Shown here piece after piece: positions 24,354 to 33,463 of a stretch of DNA of 64,000 nt (the first letter of the stretch is position 1; each line of letters begins with the position of its first letter). The DNA lies in contig NZ_AP027081.1 of assembly GCF_030295425.1 (NCBI RefSeq), positions 1,860,001-1,924,000 on the forward strand. The letters run 5' to 3'. The notes beneath the pieces were generated by a model. It ran no database searches. It had not been told where the DNA came from and was given only the letters and a program-made list of their open reading frames with translations. This stretch comes from Mesoterricola sediminis (GTDB lineage: Bacteria; Acidobacteriota; Holophagae; Holophagales; Holophagaceae). The position numbers and the translations under genes were made by a program.

Positions 24354-24937
24354 GCGCCCTCCCCGGGTTCGGCGGCGGCGGCGCCGGGCGCCTGCCGGAA
24401 CGCCCTCAGGACCACGGTCAGGTGGCCGCCCTCGGGACTCTCGTCCAGCTTGGCGCTGGCCACGGCGAAGGGCAGGCGGCTGCCCTCCAGGGCGAGCATG
24501 AAGGGCTTCAGGTTCTGGAACACGCCGACGACGCTGAACTCCACGTCCAGGGCCTCCAGGAGGCTGCCCTTGGCGCCCTCCCGCGAGGGGGCGCCGTACT
24601 TGACGGAGACGAGGCGCACCTGGTGCTTGCGGGCCAGGTCGTAGAGCACCTGGCTGAGCTTCCAGTGGAGGCGGCCCACGGGCTCGGAGGGCATGGTGCG
24701 CAGGAGCTCGTCCAGGGCCTTGCGGTCGGCCCGGAGGCGTTCCGCCTCGTCCTGGTAGGCCTGGAGCTCCTCCTTCTGCCGGGCCAGGGCGGCGGCGGCC
24801 TCGCGCGCGGCCTTCTCGGCCTTCTCGCGCTTCTGGGCCGCGTCGGGCAGGGCGAAGGCGAAGACGCCCAGGGCGAGGACCGCCAGGATGGCGCCGGCCG
24901 CGAGGCGGTAGGTGCTGGAACGGAGGGAGGTGATCAT
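24350..24937 (-). CDS. PilO/GspM-like assembly platform protein
   Basis: 195-residue protein with an N-terminal transmembrane helix (about 11-31), an Ala/Glu/Arg-rich coiled coil (about 35-85), and a C-terminal ferredoxin-like domain (about 90-180). This is the layout of PilO and GspM, which dimerise with PilN/GspL in the inner membrane. The start ATG 24937 overlaps the stop of the PilN-like gene (ATGA). The identification depends on gene order and architecture. Confidence 0.72.
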   Translation of the reverse strand: MITSLRSSTYRLAAGAILAVLALGVFAFALPDAAQKREKAEKAAREAAAALARQKEELQAYQDEAERLRADRKALDELLRTMPSEPVGRLHWKLSQVLYDLARKHQVRLVSVKYGAPSREGAKGSLLEALDVEFSVVGVFQNLKPFMLALEGSRLPFAVASAKLDESPEGGHLTVVLRAFRQAPGAAAAEPGEGA

Positions 24938-25806
24938 TGGTCGCCCTCGCGGGTGGCGGGCCGGGGCCGGGGCTGGCGCCGGGGGGCCAGGAGGGGGTGG
25001 GGGTTCGTGGGCCCGAAGACCGTGCCCGGGGCCAGCTGGGGCTGGCTGGGCTGGGGGGCCGGGGCCTGGGCCTGGGGCGCCGGGGCGGGCTGGGGCCGGG
25101 CCGGCACCGCCGGCGCGACGGGGGCGGGCCGGGCCGGGGCCTGCGGGGCGGGGCGGGCCTGGGCGGGGCGCGCCGCGGCCGGAACGGGCTTGTCGGCCTT
25201 GCGCTGGGGTCCGTACTTGGGGAGCGGCGCGTAGGGGGGAGGCACGGGCGCCGCCGCGAGGGTGAACTCGAAGTCCACGCCGCCGCCGTTCCGCTCCCCC
25301 TCGCGCTCGAGGATGATCTGGTCGAAGCAGGGGTTCTTCTGGAGGGAGGCCATGAGGTCGGCCTCCGCGTCCCGGGAGCGGGCCTCGCCCTTGATCTTGA
25401 CCTGGACCTTCATGTCGGCGCCGCGGGTGCGCTGCAGGGACTTGTACCGCACGTCGGGCACCATGCTGCGCTCCAGCTCCGCGGTCAGCCGGGACCAGGG
25501 GAGGCTGCGCTCGGTGAAGATCCGCTCCGCGAGCCGCCACCGGGGCAGCTCCTTGGCCACGTCCACGGCGCGGAGCTCCTCCAGCACCCGCTGCTGGGCC
25601 TCCTCGGCCTGGCGGGTCTGGGCGGTGCGGGCGCCGGCGAGCTGGCCGGCCTTGGAGGCCAGGCGGTGGGCGCGGAAGGTCATGGTGAGGGAGACGGCCA
25701 GGAGCAGGGCGCCGCCGGCCAGGGCCCCCCAGCCGATGACGCCGTGGTGGAGGCGCCAGGGGGTGCTGGGCGGGGCCAGATCGAGCTTGAGGGTCGGAAC
25801 GCCCAT
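24934..25806 (-). CDS. PilN/GspL-like assembly platform protein with Pro/Ala-rich tail
   Basis: 290-residue protein beginning with LKLDLAPP, a transmembrane helix at about 24-43, a coiled coil (about 50-85) and a ferredoxin-like domain (about 95-170), as in PilN. The last ~115 residues are Pro/Ala/Gln-rich and low in complexity, which is unusual for PilN and could span the periplasm or bind a partner. Its ATG shares one base with the stop of the upstream gene (TGATG), so coupling is tight. Confidence 0.7.
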   Translation of the reverse strand: MGVPTLKLDLAPPSTPWRLHHGVIGWGALAGGALLLAVSLTMTFRAHRLASKAGQLAGARTAQTRQAEEAQQRVLEELRAVDVAKELPRWRLAERIFTERSLPWSRLTAELERSMVPDVRYKSLQRTRGADMKVQVKIKGEARSRDAEADLMASLQKNPCFDQIILEREGERNGGGVDFEFTLAAAPVPPPYAPLPKYGPQRKADKPVPAAARPAQARPAPQAPARPAPVAPAVPARPQPAPAPQAQAPAPQPSQPQLAPGTVFGPTNPHPLLAPRRQPRPRPATREGDQ

Positions 25807-26537
25807 CAGAGGGCCTCCTGGGCGGGGATGTCCGGCGGGAGGATGCGCGCGGGGACGGGGCCTTCGGGCCAGGCGGGGGCGCCCCACACCACGAGCTCCT
25901 GGGGCGGGCGGGATTCTCGCTGGAGGTAGGCGGCGCTGGGCAGCACGCGCTCCTGGATCCACACCTCGGGCGGGGCCGGGTCGGCCCACTGGCGGAGGAG
26001 GGCCAGGTTGCGGCCCCAGGCGGCCAGGGAACCGGTGTAGCCGCCGTTCCCGTCGGGGCAGAGGGAGAGGAGCATGCCCGGCACCTCCCGGGTGGGGGCC
26101 AGGCGGTTGTAGAGCCAGAGCCAGCGGGGCACCAGCCGGCGCATGGGGCGGCCGAGGGTCATGCTGGTCTGGATCCAGCTTTCCCGGGTGGCCTCGGCGA
26201 CGCCGGCCAGCAGCCAGGCCTGCTCCCCCAGGTCCAGGGCCTGGACGGACTGGGGGGCCTCCAGGGCCAGGGTCTGGGCGAAGCGCCACTTGAAGAAGGC
26301 GTCCCGGGCCTCAGCGCCCGCGGGCACTTCGACGATGTCCCGGAGCAGGATCGAGGGGATCCAGGCGTCGTCCACCACCCAGTGGGTCGGTCCCGCGGGG
26401 AGCCCCTCCAGGGCCATCGCGAGCACGTCGGGGGTCAGGTCCCCCCGGAGGGCGCGGGCGTGGCCTCCGGCATGGACGCGGTGGGGCTCAAGCCATACCA
26501 TGGAAGCTTGTTTGGTGCCCAGCCTCGCAGCGCTCAT
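25806..26537 (-). CDS. PilM/GspL-cytoplasmic-domain-like protein, first gene of secretion operon
   Basis: 243-residue protein without signal peptide or obvious membrane helix. No clear actin-type ATP motifs are seen, so the PilM/GspL link is made from its place ahead of PilN-, PilO- and GspC-like genes. GGAGA precedes ATG 26537. The sequence has many Trp residues (for example LVPRWLWLYNRL). The 187 bases to the divergent smc gene must hold the promoters of both. Could be a degenerate PilM that lost nucleotide binding. Confidence 0.55.
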   Translation of the reverse strand: MSAARLGTKQASMVWLEPHRVHAGGHARALRGDLTPDVLAMALEGLPAGPTHWVVDDAWIPSILLRDIVEVPAGAEARDAFFKWRFAQTLALEAPQSVQALDLGEQAWLLAGVAEATRESWIQTSMTLGRPMRRLVPRWLWLYNRLAPTREVPGMLLSLCPDGNGGYTGSLAAWGRNLALLRQWADPAPPEVWIQERVLPSAAYLQRESRPPQELVVWGAPAWPEGPVPARILPPDIPAQEAL

Positions 26538-26724
26538 CTTGATCGTCTCCCGGGGCGGGGTCCAGGAAGGGGTAGGGTGGTTCCATGGCAGATCGACAAG
26601 GGCTCTCCGGCTGAGATCGATGCGGACATGTAGTCTATCGTCCAGTTCCGCCTTTCCCAAGGGTGTGGTTTCAGAGGATGTGTGGAGTGATGAGCCAGGT
26701 AGTTCCCCGACATAGAGGCCCCTG

Positions 26725-29700
26725 TTGCGTCTGATCGCCCTTGAAGTCAATGGATTCAAGTCCTTCGCGGACCCCCAGAAGCTCACATTCCCGGTGGGGA
26801 TGACCGCCGTGGTGGGCCCCAACGGCTGCGGGAAGTCCAACATCTCCGATTCCCTGGCCTGGGTCCTGGGGGAACAGCGGGCGACCCTCCTGCGGGGCAC
26901 CGAGATGGCGGACGTCATCTTCGCGGGGACGGGGCAGCGGCGGCCCATGGGGCTGGCCGAGGTCAAGCTCACCCTGGAGATGCCCGACCCGGCCCTGCCC
27001 GGGTCCACCCGGGAGGTGGTCATCTCCCGGCGCCTCTACCGGGACACGGGCAGCGAGTACCGCATCAACGGCCGGGAATGCCGCCTCAAGGACGTCCAGG
27101 ACCTCCTGATGGACACGGGCATGGGCACCCGGGCCTACTCCTTCATCCAGCAGGGCCAGATCGACCTCATCCTCTCCACCAAGCCCAAGGACCGGCGCAG
27201 CCTCCTGGAGGAGGCCGCCGGCATCACCCGCTACAAGGTCCGGCGCACGGACGCTGAACGGCGCCTGGAGGAGACCCGGGCCAACCTCCTGCGGCTGGAC
27301 GACATTCTTTTCGAACTCAACAAGCAGCTGGAATCCCTCAAGCGCCAGGCCGCCAAGGCCCGGCGGGCCCAGGAGCTGGACGCCGCCATCAAGGCCACCC
27401 AGCGCATCCTCCTGGCCGGCAAGGCCACGGAACTGGAGGCCGCCAAGGAGCGCATCATCGAGCACCTGGACCAGCTGGAGCGGAACATCGCCGCCCTCAC
27501 GGCCCAGGGGTCCGAGAAGTCCTCCGAGGTGGAGGCCCTCCGCCTGGCCCTGGACGAGCTCAACCACCAGCAGGAGCGCCGGAGCCGGGCCATCCTGGGC
27601 CTGGACCAGCGCCTGAGCCTGCTGGACCAGGACCGGGGCTTCCAGGGGGAGCGCATCCGGGAGGCGGCCGAGGCCGAGGCGACGCTGCAGGCCCGGCTGG
27701 AGGAGCTGGCTGCTCGTTCGGGTGACTCCCAGGCCGAGACCGAGCGGCTCCAGGCGGCCCTCGCCGAGGCGGAGAAGGCCCTGGAGGCCCGGGACGCCCT
27801 GGTGGCCGGGTCCGAGGAGGCGGTGGTCCTCGCCGGGGGCGCCCTGCGGAAGGTGGAAGCCGAGATCAAGGCCCTGCGGGAACGGCGGCTGGAACTGGAG
27901 CGGGAGGCCCTGGCGGTCCAGAAGCGGCGCCAGGCCCTGCACCAGGAGGTCGCTCAGCGGTCTGGTCGCCTGGATGCCCTCAACCACGAGGAGGCCGTGC
28001 GGGCCCCCCGCCTGGAGGCGCTCGAGGAGGAGGCGCGCCGCCTGGCCCGGGAGGAGGAGGGGGCTGCCGCCCGGCTGGAGGAGATGGCCGAGGCCGTCCA
28101 GGTCCAGGCCCGCATCCGGGAGGAGACCGCCGAGGCCCACCGGGCCGCCGGCGCCGCCCTGCGGGAGGCCGAAGGGGCCCTGGAGACCCAGGAGCGCCGG
28201 ATGAAGCAGCTGGGGGACCTCCTGCGGGAGGCCACCGGCAGCGCGGAGCAGCAGAAGGCCCTGGCGTGGCTCCGGGAGCGGGGGGAGGCCCCCCAGTCCC
28301 TGGTGGACGCCCTGGACGTGGACGACGCCCACCTGGCGGCCCTGGAGCGCCTGCTCGGTGGCTGGATCCAGACCGTCGCCCTGTCCGGCGCGGGGGCGCC
28401 CTGGGAGGCCCCCGGCCAGCTCCTGTACGAACCGGGCGCGGCCCCGGCCTCCGGCGAGACGCCCGCCGGCTGCGAGCCCCTCCGGGACCACCTGCGGTGG
28501 CGCCCCGGCCGGCCCCGGCCCCTGGCCGCGCTCCTGGACCGGGCCTACCTGTGCGCGGACGCGGACCTGGCCGGCCTGGCCCAGGCCCACCCCGACCTCG
28601 CCTTCGTGTCGCCGTCCCTCGTGCGCCTGCCTTTTGGTCCGGCCCAGGCGGGGGTGGCCGCGCCGGCGGCGTCCCCCCTCAAGCTCAAGCACGAGCACGA
28701 GGCGGCCAAGGCGGCCCGGGAGACCCTGCTGGACGAGCTGGAGACCCGGGAAAACGCCGTCCGGGCCGCGGACTACCGCATGCGGGAAGCCGCCGAGCGA
28801 TTCAAGGAGATGGACGAGGATCACCTGGCCGCGCGCCGGTCCCTGGAGGGGGTCCGGGGGCGGAAGGCGTCCAACACCGGACAGCTCAAGGAGATCCGCG
28901 AGGCCCAAACCCGGGCTGACGAGCAGTGGGAGCGCCTGGAGCAGGAGATCGCCGCCTTCAACGCCCAGCTCCGCGAACTGGAGATGCCCGAGGCCCACCC
29001 GGAGGAGGCCGCCGTCGTGGAGGCCATCGCCGCCGCCGAGGGGCGCCGGGCGGAGGCCCAGCGGGAGCTGGACGACCGCCGGGAGCACCTGGTGGAGGCC
29101 TCGCGCATGCGCAGCTCCGCCTGGGCGGAGCGGGACGCGCTCCAGCGCCACCTCCAGCAGCTCCAGCGGGGCGCGTACGACCTGGAGGCGGAGCGCTCGC
29201 GCGTGCAGTACGACCTGCGCCAGAACGCCGAGAAGGCCGAGGCCGCCCAGGCCCGCCTGGCGGAGATGGATGTGGAGACCGCCCAGCTGCTGGACCAGCG
29301 GCAGGAGCTCGTGGAGGCGCATGCCGAGGCCCTGCCGGGCATCGAGCAGGCCCAGGAATTCCTGCGGGTGCAGGAGCGGGTCGCCCGCGAACTGGCCCAG
29401 GCCCTGGAGAACGCCCGCCAGCTCCACCAGGAGAGCCTGCTCCAGGGCGCCCAGGTGCAGGGCAGCATGGAGGCCCTGGCCCGCGAGATCGAGCTGGCCC
29501 TGGGCTTCACCGTGCCCGACTTCCTGGCCTCCATCTCCCCCGAGGAGGCCGAGGCCTGGACCGAGGGCGAGCTCGTCCACCAGACCCGCATGCAGGAGCT
29601 GCAGGGCAAGCGCATGGACCTGGGCGGGGTGAACCCCCTGGCCATCCAGGAACTCCAGGAGGCCGAGGAGCGCATGGCCTTCATGAACCAGCAGCGGGAC

Positions 29701-30231
29701 GACGTGACGGAGGCCATCGGCAACCTGGAGGCCACCATCCGCGAGATCAACGCCACCAGCGAGGAGCGCTTCAAGGAGGCCTTCGAGTTCATCAACGCCC
29801 GGTTCAACGAGGTGTTCCGGGAGGCCTTCGGCGGCGGCGCGGCCACCCTGATCCTCCAGGACCCCAAGGACCTGCTGGAGTGCGGCATCGAGATCACCGC
29901 CCAGCCGCCCGGGAAGAGCGCCAAGGCCCTGACCCTCCTGTCCGGCGGCGAGAAGGCCCTGACGGCCATCTCCCTCCTCTTCGCCATCTTCCACTACAAG
30001 CCCAGCCCCTTCTGCGTCCTGGACGAGGTGGACGCGCCCCTGGACGAGGCCAACGTCGGGCGGTTCGCCGCCATGGTCCAGAAAATGAAGGAAGGGACGC
30101 AGTTCATCGTCATCACCCACCAGAAGCCCACGATGGTCGCCGCCGACACCCTCTACGGGGTGACCATGGAGGAGATGGGGGTGTCGCGCCTGGTGAGCGT
30201 CCAGCTGAGGGAAGCCGCCCAGTTGGTGTGA
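26725..30231 (+). CDS. smc: Chromosome segregation protein SMC
   Basis: Condensin ATPase of 1168 residues that compacts and aligns sister chromosomes. Walker A GPNGCGKSN is at about 32-40 and the C-terminal head has the signature LSGGEKAL and Walker B CVLDEVDAPLDEAN. Long Glu/Arg/Ala-rich coiled coils surround a hinge near residues 490-640. The start is a TTG at 26725; the conserved LIALEVNGFKSFAD begins three residues in. Upstream lies the divergent secretion operon. ScpA/ScpB are not in the window. Confidence 0.95.
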   Translation: MRLIALEVNGFKSFADPQKLTFPVGMTAVVGPNGCGKSNISDSLAWVLGEQRATLLRGTEMADVIFAGTGQRRPMGLAEVKLTLEMPDPALPGSTREVVISRRLYRDTGSEYRINGRECRLKDVQDLLMDTGMGTRAYSFIQQGQIDLILSTKPKDRRSLLEEAAGITRYKVRRTDAERRLEETRANLLRLDDILFELNKQLESLKRQAAKARRAQELDAAIKATQRILLAGKATELEAAKERIIEHLDQLERNIAALTAQGSEKSSEVEALRLALDELNHQQERRSRAILGLDQRLSLLDQDRGFQGERIREAAEAEATLQARLEELAARSGDSQAETERLQAALAEAEKALEARDALVAGSEEAVVLAGGALRKVEAEIKALRERRLELEREALAVQKRRQALHQEVAQRSGRLDALNHEEAVRAPRLEALEEEARRLAREEEGAAARLEEMAEAVQVQARIREETAEAHRAAGAALREAEGALETQERRMKQLGDLLREATGSAEQQKALAWLRERGEAPQSLVDALDVDDAHLAALERLLGGWIQTVALSGAGAPWEAPGQLLYEPGAAPASGETPAGCEPLRDHLRWRPGRPRPLAALLDRAYLCADADLAGLAQAHPDLAFVSPSLVRLPFGPAQAGVAAPAASPLKLKHEHEAAKAARETLLDELETRENAVRAADYRMREAAERFKEMDEDHLAARRSLEGVRGRKASNTGQLKEIREAQTRADEQWERLEQEIAAFNAQLRELEMPEAHPEEAAVVEAIAAAEGRRAEAQRELDDRREHLVEASRMRSSAWAERDALQRHLQQLQRGAYDLEAERSRVQYDLRQNAEKAEAAQARLAEMDVETAQLLDQRQELVEAHAEALPGIEQAQEFLRVQERVARELAQALENARQLHQESLLQGAQVQGSMEALAREIELALGFTVPDFLASISPEEAEAWTEGELVHQTRMQELQGKRMDLGGVNPLAIQELQEAEERMAFMNQQRDDVTEAIGNLEATIREINATSEERFKEAFEFINARFNEVFREAFGGGAATLILQDPKDLLECGIEITAQPPGKSAKALTLLSGGEKALTAISLLFAIFHYKPSPFCVLDEVDAPLDEANVGRFAAMVQKMKEGTQFIVITHQKPTMVAADTLYGVTMEEMGVSRLVSVQLREAAQLV

Positions 30232-30602
30232 TTGGTCACGCCTTTGTCACGCGCCGGTCACGCCCCATTCGGCTTGTCAACGCGAAAGAAACCGGAAACG
30301 TGTGGAAAACTATGTAATGTTTTATTTATTGTAATCACGAATGGCATGTGCTTTAAAGATTGATATCAAAGCAGCTTGTCGTTATATTCTGCCAAGTGGC
30401 ATTTCACGATTTCCTCGGCCGGTCGAAGGGAATCCCGCCTGACCCGGATGGAAATCCACAAGGTTTTCCACAAAGGGGGGGGGAGGCCGGGGGGAAATGG
30501 GGGAAAAGGGGTTGAGAATGCTGAATTTGTTAAGATCCCGCGGGCTGCGGAACCGATTTCGCCTTGACGGGGCGTATGCGGAAAACCGGGTAGAGTGACT
30601 CC
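30232..30602. other. Intergenic region with phased 9-mers and DnaA-box-like sites (oriC or regulatory candidate)
   Basis: This 371-base non-coding gap between smc and radA is much more AT-rich than its surroundings. Three 9-mers, GGTCACGCC (30234-30242), TGTCACGCG (30245-30253) and GGTCACGCC (30256-30264), are spaced 11 bases apart, one helical turn. TGTGGAAAA (30301-30309) and TTTTCCACA (30464-30472) are one base from the DnaA box TTATCCACA, in opposite orientation; AAATCCACA (30452-30460) is two bases away. An AT tract (TTTTATTTATTGTAATC) lies at 30320-30336. These fit a replication origin or DnaA-controlled site, but dnaA or dnaN is not nearby. Confidence 0.4.
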
Positions 30603-31988
30603 ATGGCCAGGACCACGTCCCATTACGAATGCACCGCCTGCGGCGCCCGCCATGCCCAGCCCCTGGGCAAGTGCGGGGCCTGCGGGTCCTTCGGCACCAT
30701 CGAGGAGGTGCGGGGGGCCATGAAGAAGGACCTGGCCCGGGCCCGGAGCGCCTTCTCCGAGAGCAACTACCAGGACCCCGTGCCCCTCCTCTCCGTGGAG
30801 ATCAGCGAGACCCAGCGGACCCCCACGGGCCTGGACGAACTCGACCGGGTGCTGGGCGGCGGGGTGGTTCCGGGCATGGTGGTGCTCCTGGGCGGGGAGC
30901 CCGGCATCGGCAAGTCCACCCTGGTGCTCCAGTGGGCCGCCGCCTGCGCCGGGGATGTGCTCTACGCCAGCGGCGAGGAGAGTGAGCGGCAGATCAAGCT
31001 GAGGGCCCAGCGCCTGGGGGCCGAGAACCCCCGCATCCACCTGTTCGCCGAGACGGACGTGCGCCGCATCCTCGAGGCGGCGGACCGCATGAAGCCGGCC
31101 CTCCTCCTGGTGGATTCCATCCAGACCCTCTTCGACCCCGAGTTCGAGGCCTCCTCCGGGTCCGTCAGCCAGGTCCGGGGGTGCGCCACCCTCCTCGCCC
31201 GGTGGGCCAAGGCCACGGGGACCCCCCTGGTCCTGGTGGGCCACGTCACCAAGGACGGCAGCCTCGCCGGGCCCAAGGTGCTGGAGCACCTGGTGGACAC
31301 CGTCCTGGCCTTCGAGGGGGACCGGCACCACCACCACCGCCTCCTCCGCGCCCTCAAGAACCGCTTCGGCGCCGCCTTCGAACTGGGCGTCTTCGCCATG
31401 ACCGAGCGGGGCCTCGTGCCCGCCGAAGGGAACCCCTTCTTCCTGGAAGCCGAGCCGAGGCCCGGCTGCGCGGCCACGGTCGTTCTCTCCGGCACCCGGC
31501 CGGTCATCGTGGAAATCCAGGCCCTCGTCGCCTCGGCCGGCCTCGGCATTCCGCGCCGGACGGCCCTCGGCATCGACGGCCAGCGGCTGTCCATGCTCTG
31601 CGCCGTGGCGGAACGCCGGGGGGGCATCCAGCTCCATGACCGGGACGTGTACCTGAACGTGGCCGGGGGCCTGGAGGTGGAGGACCCCGCGGCCGACTTG
31701 GCCGTCGTCGCCGCCCTGGCCAGCAGCGCCACGGGACGCCTCCTGGCCGACCGCTGTCTCTTCCTGGGCGAGGTGGGCCTCACCGGCGAGGTGCGCCCCG
31801 TCTCCCAGCTGCCCCTGCGCCTCCAGGAAGGCCGCCGCCTGGGCTTCCACGCGGCCGCGGTGCCCCGCCTGGGCATGGACCCCGGCCTGGACGCTCCGCT
31901 GGAGCTCCACCCCGAACGGGGCCTCGAACGGCTCCGGGCCAAGCCCTGGCTCCGGGGGCGTCCGGAGGGCGCGGACGAGGAGGGGTGA
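30603..31988 (+). CDS. radA: DNA repair protein RadA
   Basis: DNA branch-migration ATPase of 461 residues used in recombination repair. It has the N-terminal zinc finger with Cys10, Cys13, Cys24 and Cys27, Walker A GEPGIGKST at 98-106, and the RadA-specific KNRFG at 252-256. A C-terminal Lon-like domain follows (VAGGLEVEDPAADLAVVAALAS). A natural run of four histidines precedes the KNRFG motif. The gene is followed by 98 bases and then IS copy B. Confidence 0.95.
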   Translation: MARTTSHYECTACGARHAQPLGKCGACGSFGTIEEVRGAMKKDLARARSAFSESNYQDPVPLLSVEISETQRTPTGLDELDRVLGGGVVPGMVVLLGGEPGIGKSTLVLQWAAACAGDVLYASGEESERQIKLRAQRLGAENPRIHLFAETDVRRILEAADRMKPALLLVDSIQTLFDPEFEASSGSVSQVRGCATLLARWAKATGTPLVLVGHVTKDGSLAGPKVLEHLVDTVLAFEGDRHHHHRLLRALKNRFGAAFELGVFAMTERGLVPAEGNPFFLEAEPRPGCAATVVLSGTRPVIVEIQALVASAGLGIPRRTALGIDGQRLSMLCAVAERRGGIQLHDRDVYLNVAGGLEVEDPAADLAVVAALASSATGRLLADRCLFLGEVGLTGEVRPVSQLPLRLQEGRRLGFHAAAVPRLGMDPGLDAPLELHPERGLERLRAKPWLRGRPEGADEEG

Positions 31989-32199
31989 CGCGGGTTGGGC
32001 GGCGGCGTCCGGATGCCCGAAGGTCCGCGTCCCTTCCGTTCGCCACGGGATTCCGGCCCGGGAATGGCGCCGACCCTGTCCCCTAGGGTGTGTTCGTAAT
32101 CTAGGATAGTAATGGCTAATACCCATCCGTGCCGGAGCATGGAGGAGCTGGAATAGTGAGTCTGTGCTGCAGTGCCTGATGGCGCCGCGCATTCGCAGC

Positions 32200-32501
32200 A
32201 TCCTATTGGAACGCGGAGGCGCGGAGGATCTCGCTGAGGCTCGCGGAGAAAGGATCAAGCCCTTGTATGTATCACCCGCTTGATTCCACCGTCTTTGAAA
32301 GGCCACTGACGGAAATTGAGGAGCAGGCCGACCTCCATTCCGCCTTAGCCTCCACGACCACGAGGTCGTCAACCAGCAAATCCAGCCGGTAGGCCCGCTC
32401 AACCACAAGCCCCCTCCACTCGATATCCAGGGGCAGGTTCCAGGAGCGCTTTCCTCCGCGACCCTCTGCGAGATCCTCCGCGCCTCCGCGTTTCATAGGA
32501 T
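32200..32501. repeat. Inverted repeat bracketing the GxxExxY remnant, copy B
   Basis: The arms are 32200-32253 and 32449-32501, identical to those in copy A. They enclose the C-terminal GxxExxY remnant. The distance between arms is 195 bases here and 271 in copy A because different parts have been lost. Confidence 0.8.
32255..32431 (-). pseudogene. GxxExxY-family protein, central and C-terminal remnant (IS copy B)
   Basis: Reading leftwards from 32431 the frame gives LDIEWRGLVVERAYRLDLL then VDDLVVVEAKAEW, the central strands of GxxExxY proteins, directly continuing the fragment left in copy A. A -1 or +1 shift then gives MEVGLLLNFRQWPFKDGG and a TGA at 32255-32257, matching the normal family C-terminus. 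About 20 residues that usually lie between these parts (the QLLTYL-type segment) are absent, so the ancestral gene was already damaged. Confidence 0.72.
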
Positions 32502-32534
32502 CAATGAGGATCCGGAACGCTTGTCACCCTCCGC

Positions 32535-33288
32535 TCATAGCCTCAGCCAGATCACGATGCAGGCCAAAGCCACCTGGGCTGAGAAACTTCGCGCCGTTTT
32601 GTCGAACCTGGTGGCCAGCGCCCTGAACTGTTTGAGCTTGGCGAACCCATGCTCGATGGCATGGCGGGCCTTGTATAGGTGTGAGACCCAGGCCGCCGGA
32701 TTCTTGCGCCGGGGATGAGGTGGGATGACGGCTGTCGCACCATGGCCTCGATCGCCTTCCATACCGGGTTCCCATCGTAGGCCCGATCTCCGAACCCGTA
32801 CTCTGCCTGCCAACCGCACAGCAATCCTTCAGCAGACCGGCTTTCATGGGCTTGCCCCGGAGTGACCAGGAAATCCAAAGGATTACCGTGGGCATCGCAG
32901 ATCAAATGGATCTTGGTCGAGCATCCACCCCGAGATCGTCCGAGCGCCTGGTTCCAGAGCCCCCCCTTTTGCCTGCTGAAGGTTGATGAGCGCGAAGGAT
33001 GGTGCCATCCGGCATGACCCACTCCAGGTCGGCTTCCTTGCGCAGGAACTCCAGGATCCTTTGCCACACGCCGCGCTTGGTCCAGGCCTCAAATCGCGTG
33101 TACACGCTTGTCCAAGGTCCAAATTCCTCCGGCAGGTCCCTCCACGGCGCCCCAGTCCTGTGCCTCCACAGGATCGCCTCCACCATGGGACGGTTGGGGT
33201 GACGGGATCGCCCCATCCCTCCACGCTCTGGCGGAAGGAGCGGTTCAAGCTTTGCCCACATGGCATCGGTCAGGAAACTTCTCGGCAT
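32535..33288 (-). pseudogene. IS5-family transposase, frameshifted (copy B)
   Basis: Same gene as the copy A transposase. The first frame (33288-32902) is intact. In the second frame one C is missing near 32741 compared with 3521-3525, so the reading frame breaks after IEAM and the catalytic Glu segment (AIEHGFAKLKQF) is out of frame. Three substitutions also change residues, including Val to Gly just before the catalytic FGDRAYD. It is not expected to be active by itself, but its ends could be moved by the copy A transposase. Confidence 0.85.
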
Positions 33289-33463
33289 CGTTACCCCAGG
33301 AAAATTCGTGGTGTACGAGCCTTTACGTATGAGTACAAGTTAACTATTTATCTAATCTATAGATTCCGAACACAGCCTAGAAGCGCAGCCCGGGGGGGGC
33401 GAAAAGCCGATTCGGGATCTACGGGCGGCCTGCACTAGGATGGAAGGATCCCCGAGGATGCCC

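Larger units (their letters stand above)
32087..33376 (-). mobile_element. IS5-family insertion sequence, copy B, decayed
   Basis: A 1290-base element with the same termini as copy A and CTAG on both sides (32083-32086, 33377-33380). It lies between radA and yicC in the same orientation as copy A. Over shared sequence the two differ by a handful of substitutions and one deleted base. Relative to copy A it lacks 218 bases and has 142 extra bases in the passenger region, so neither is derived from the other by a single step. The transposase frame is broken. Confidence 0.9.

Noticed and set aside
26671-30120. An 1149-residue open frame antisense to smc
   Set aside because: It lies opposite a complete SMC with all ATPase motifs; the translation is Leu/Gly/Gln-rich shadow sequence.
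31323-31340. Four-histidine run in RadA as a cloning tag
   Set aside because: It is internal, in normal RadA context ahead of KNRFG, and natural.
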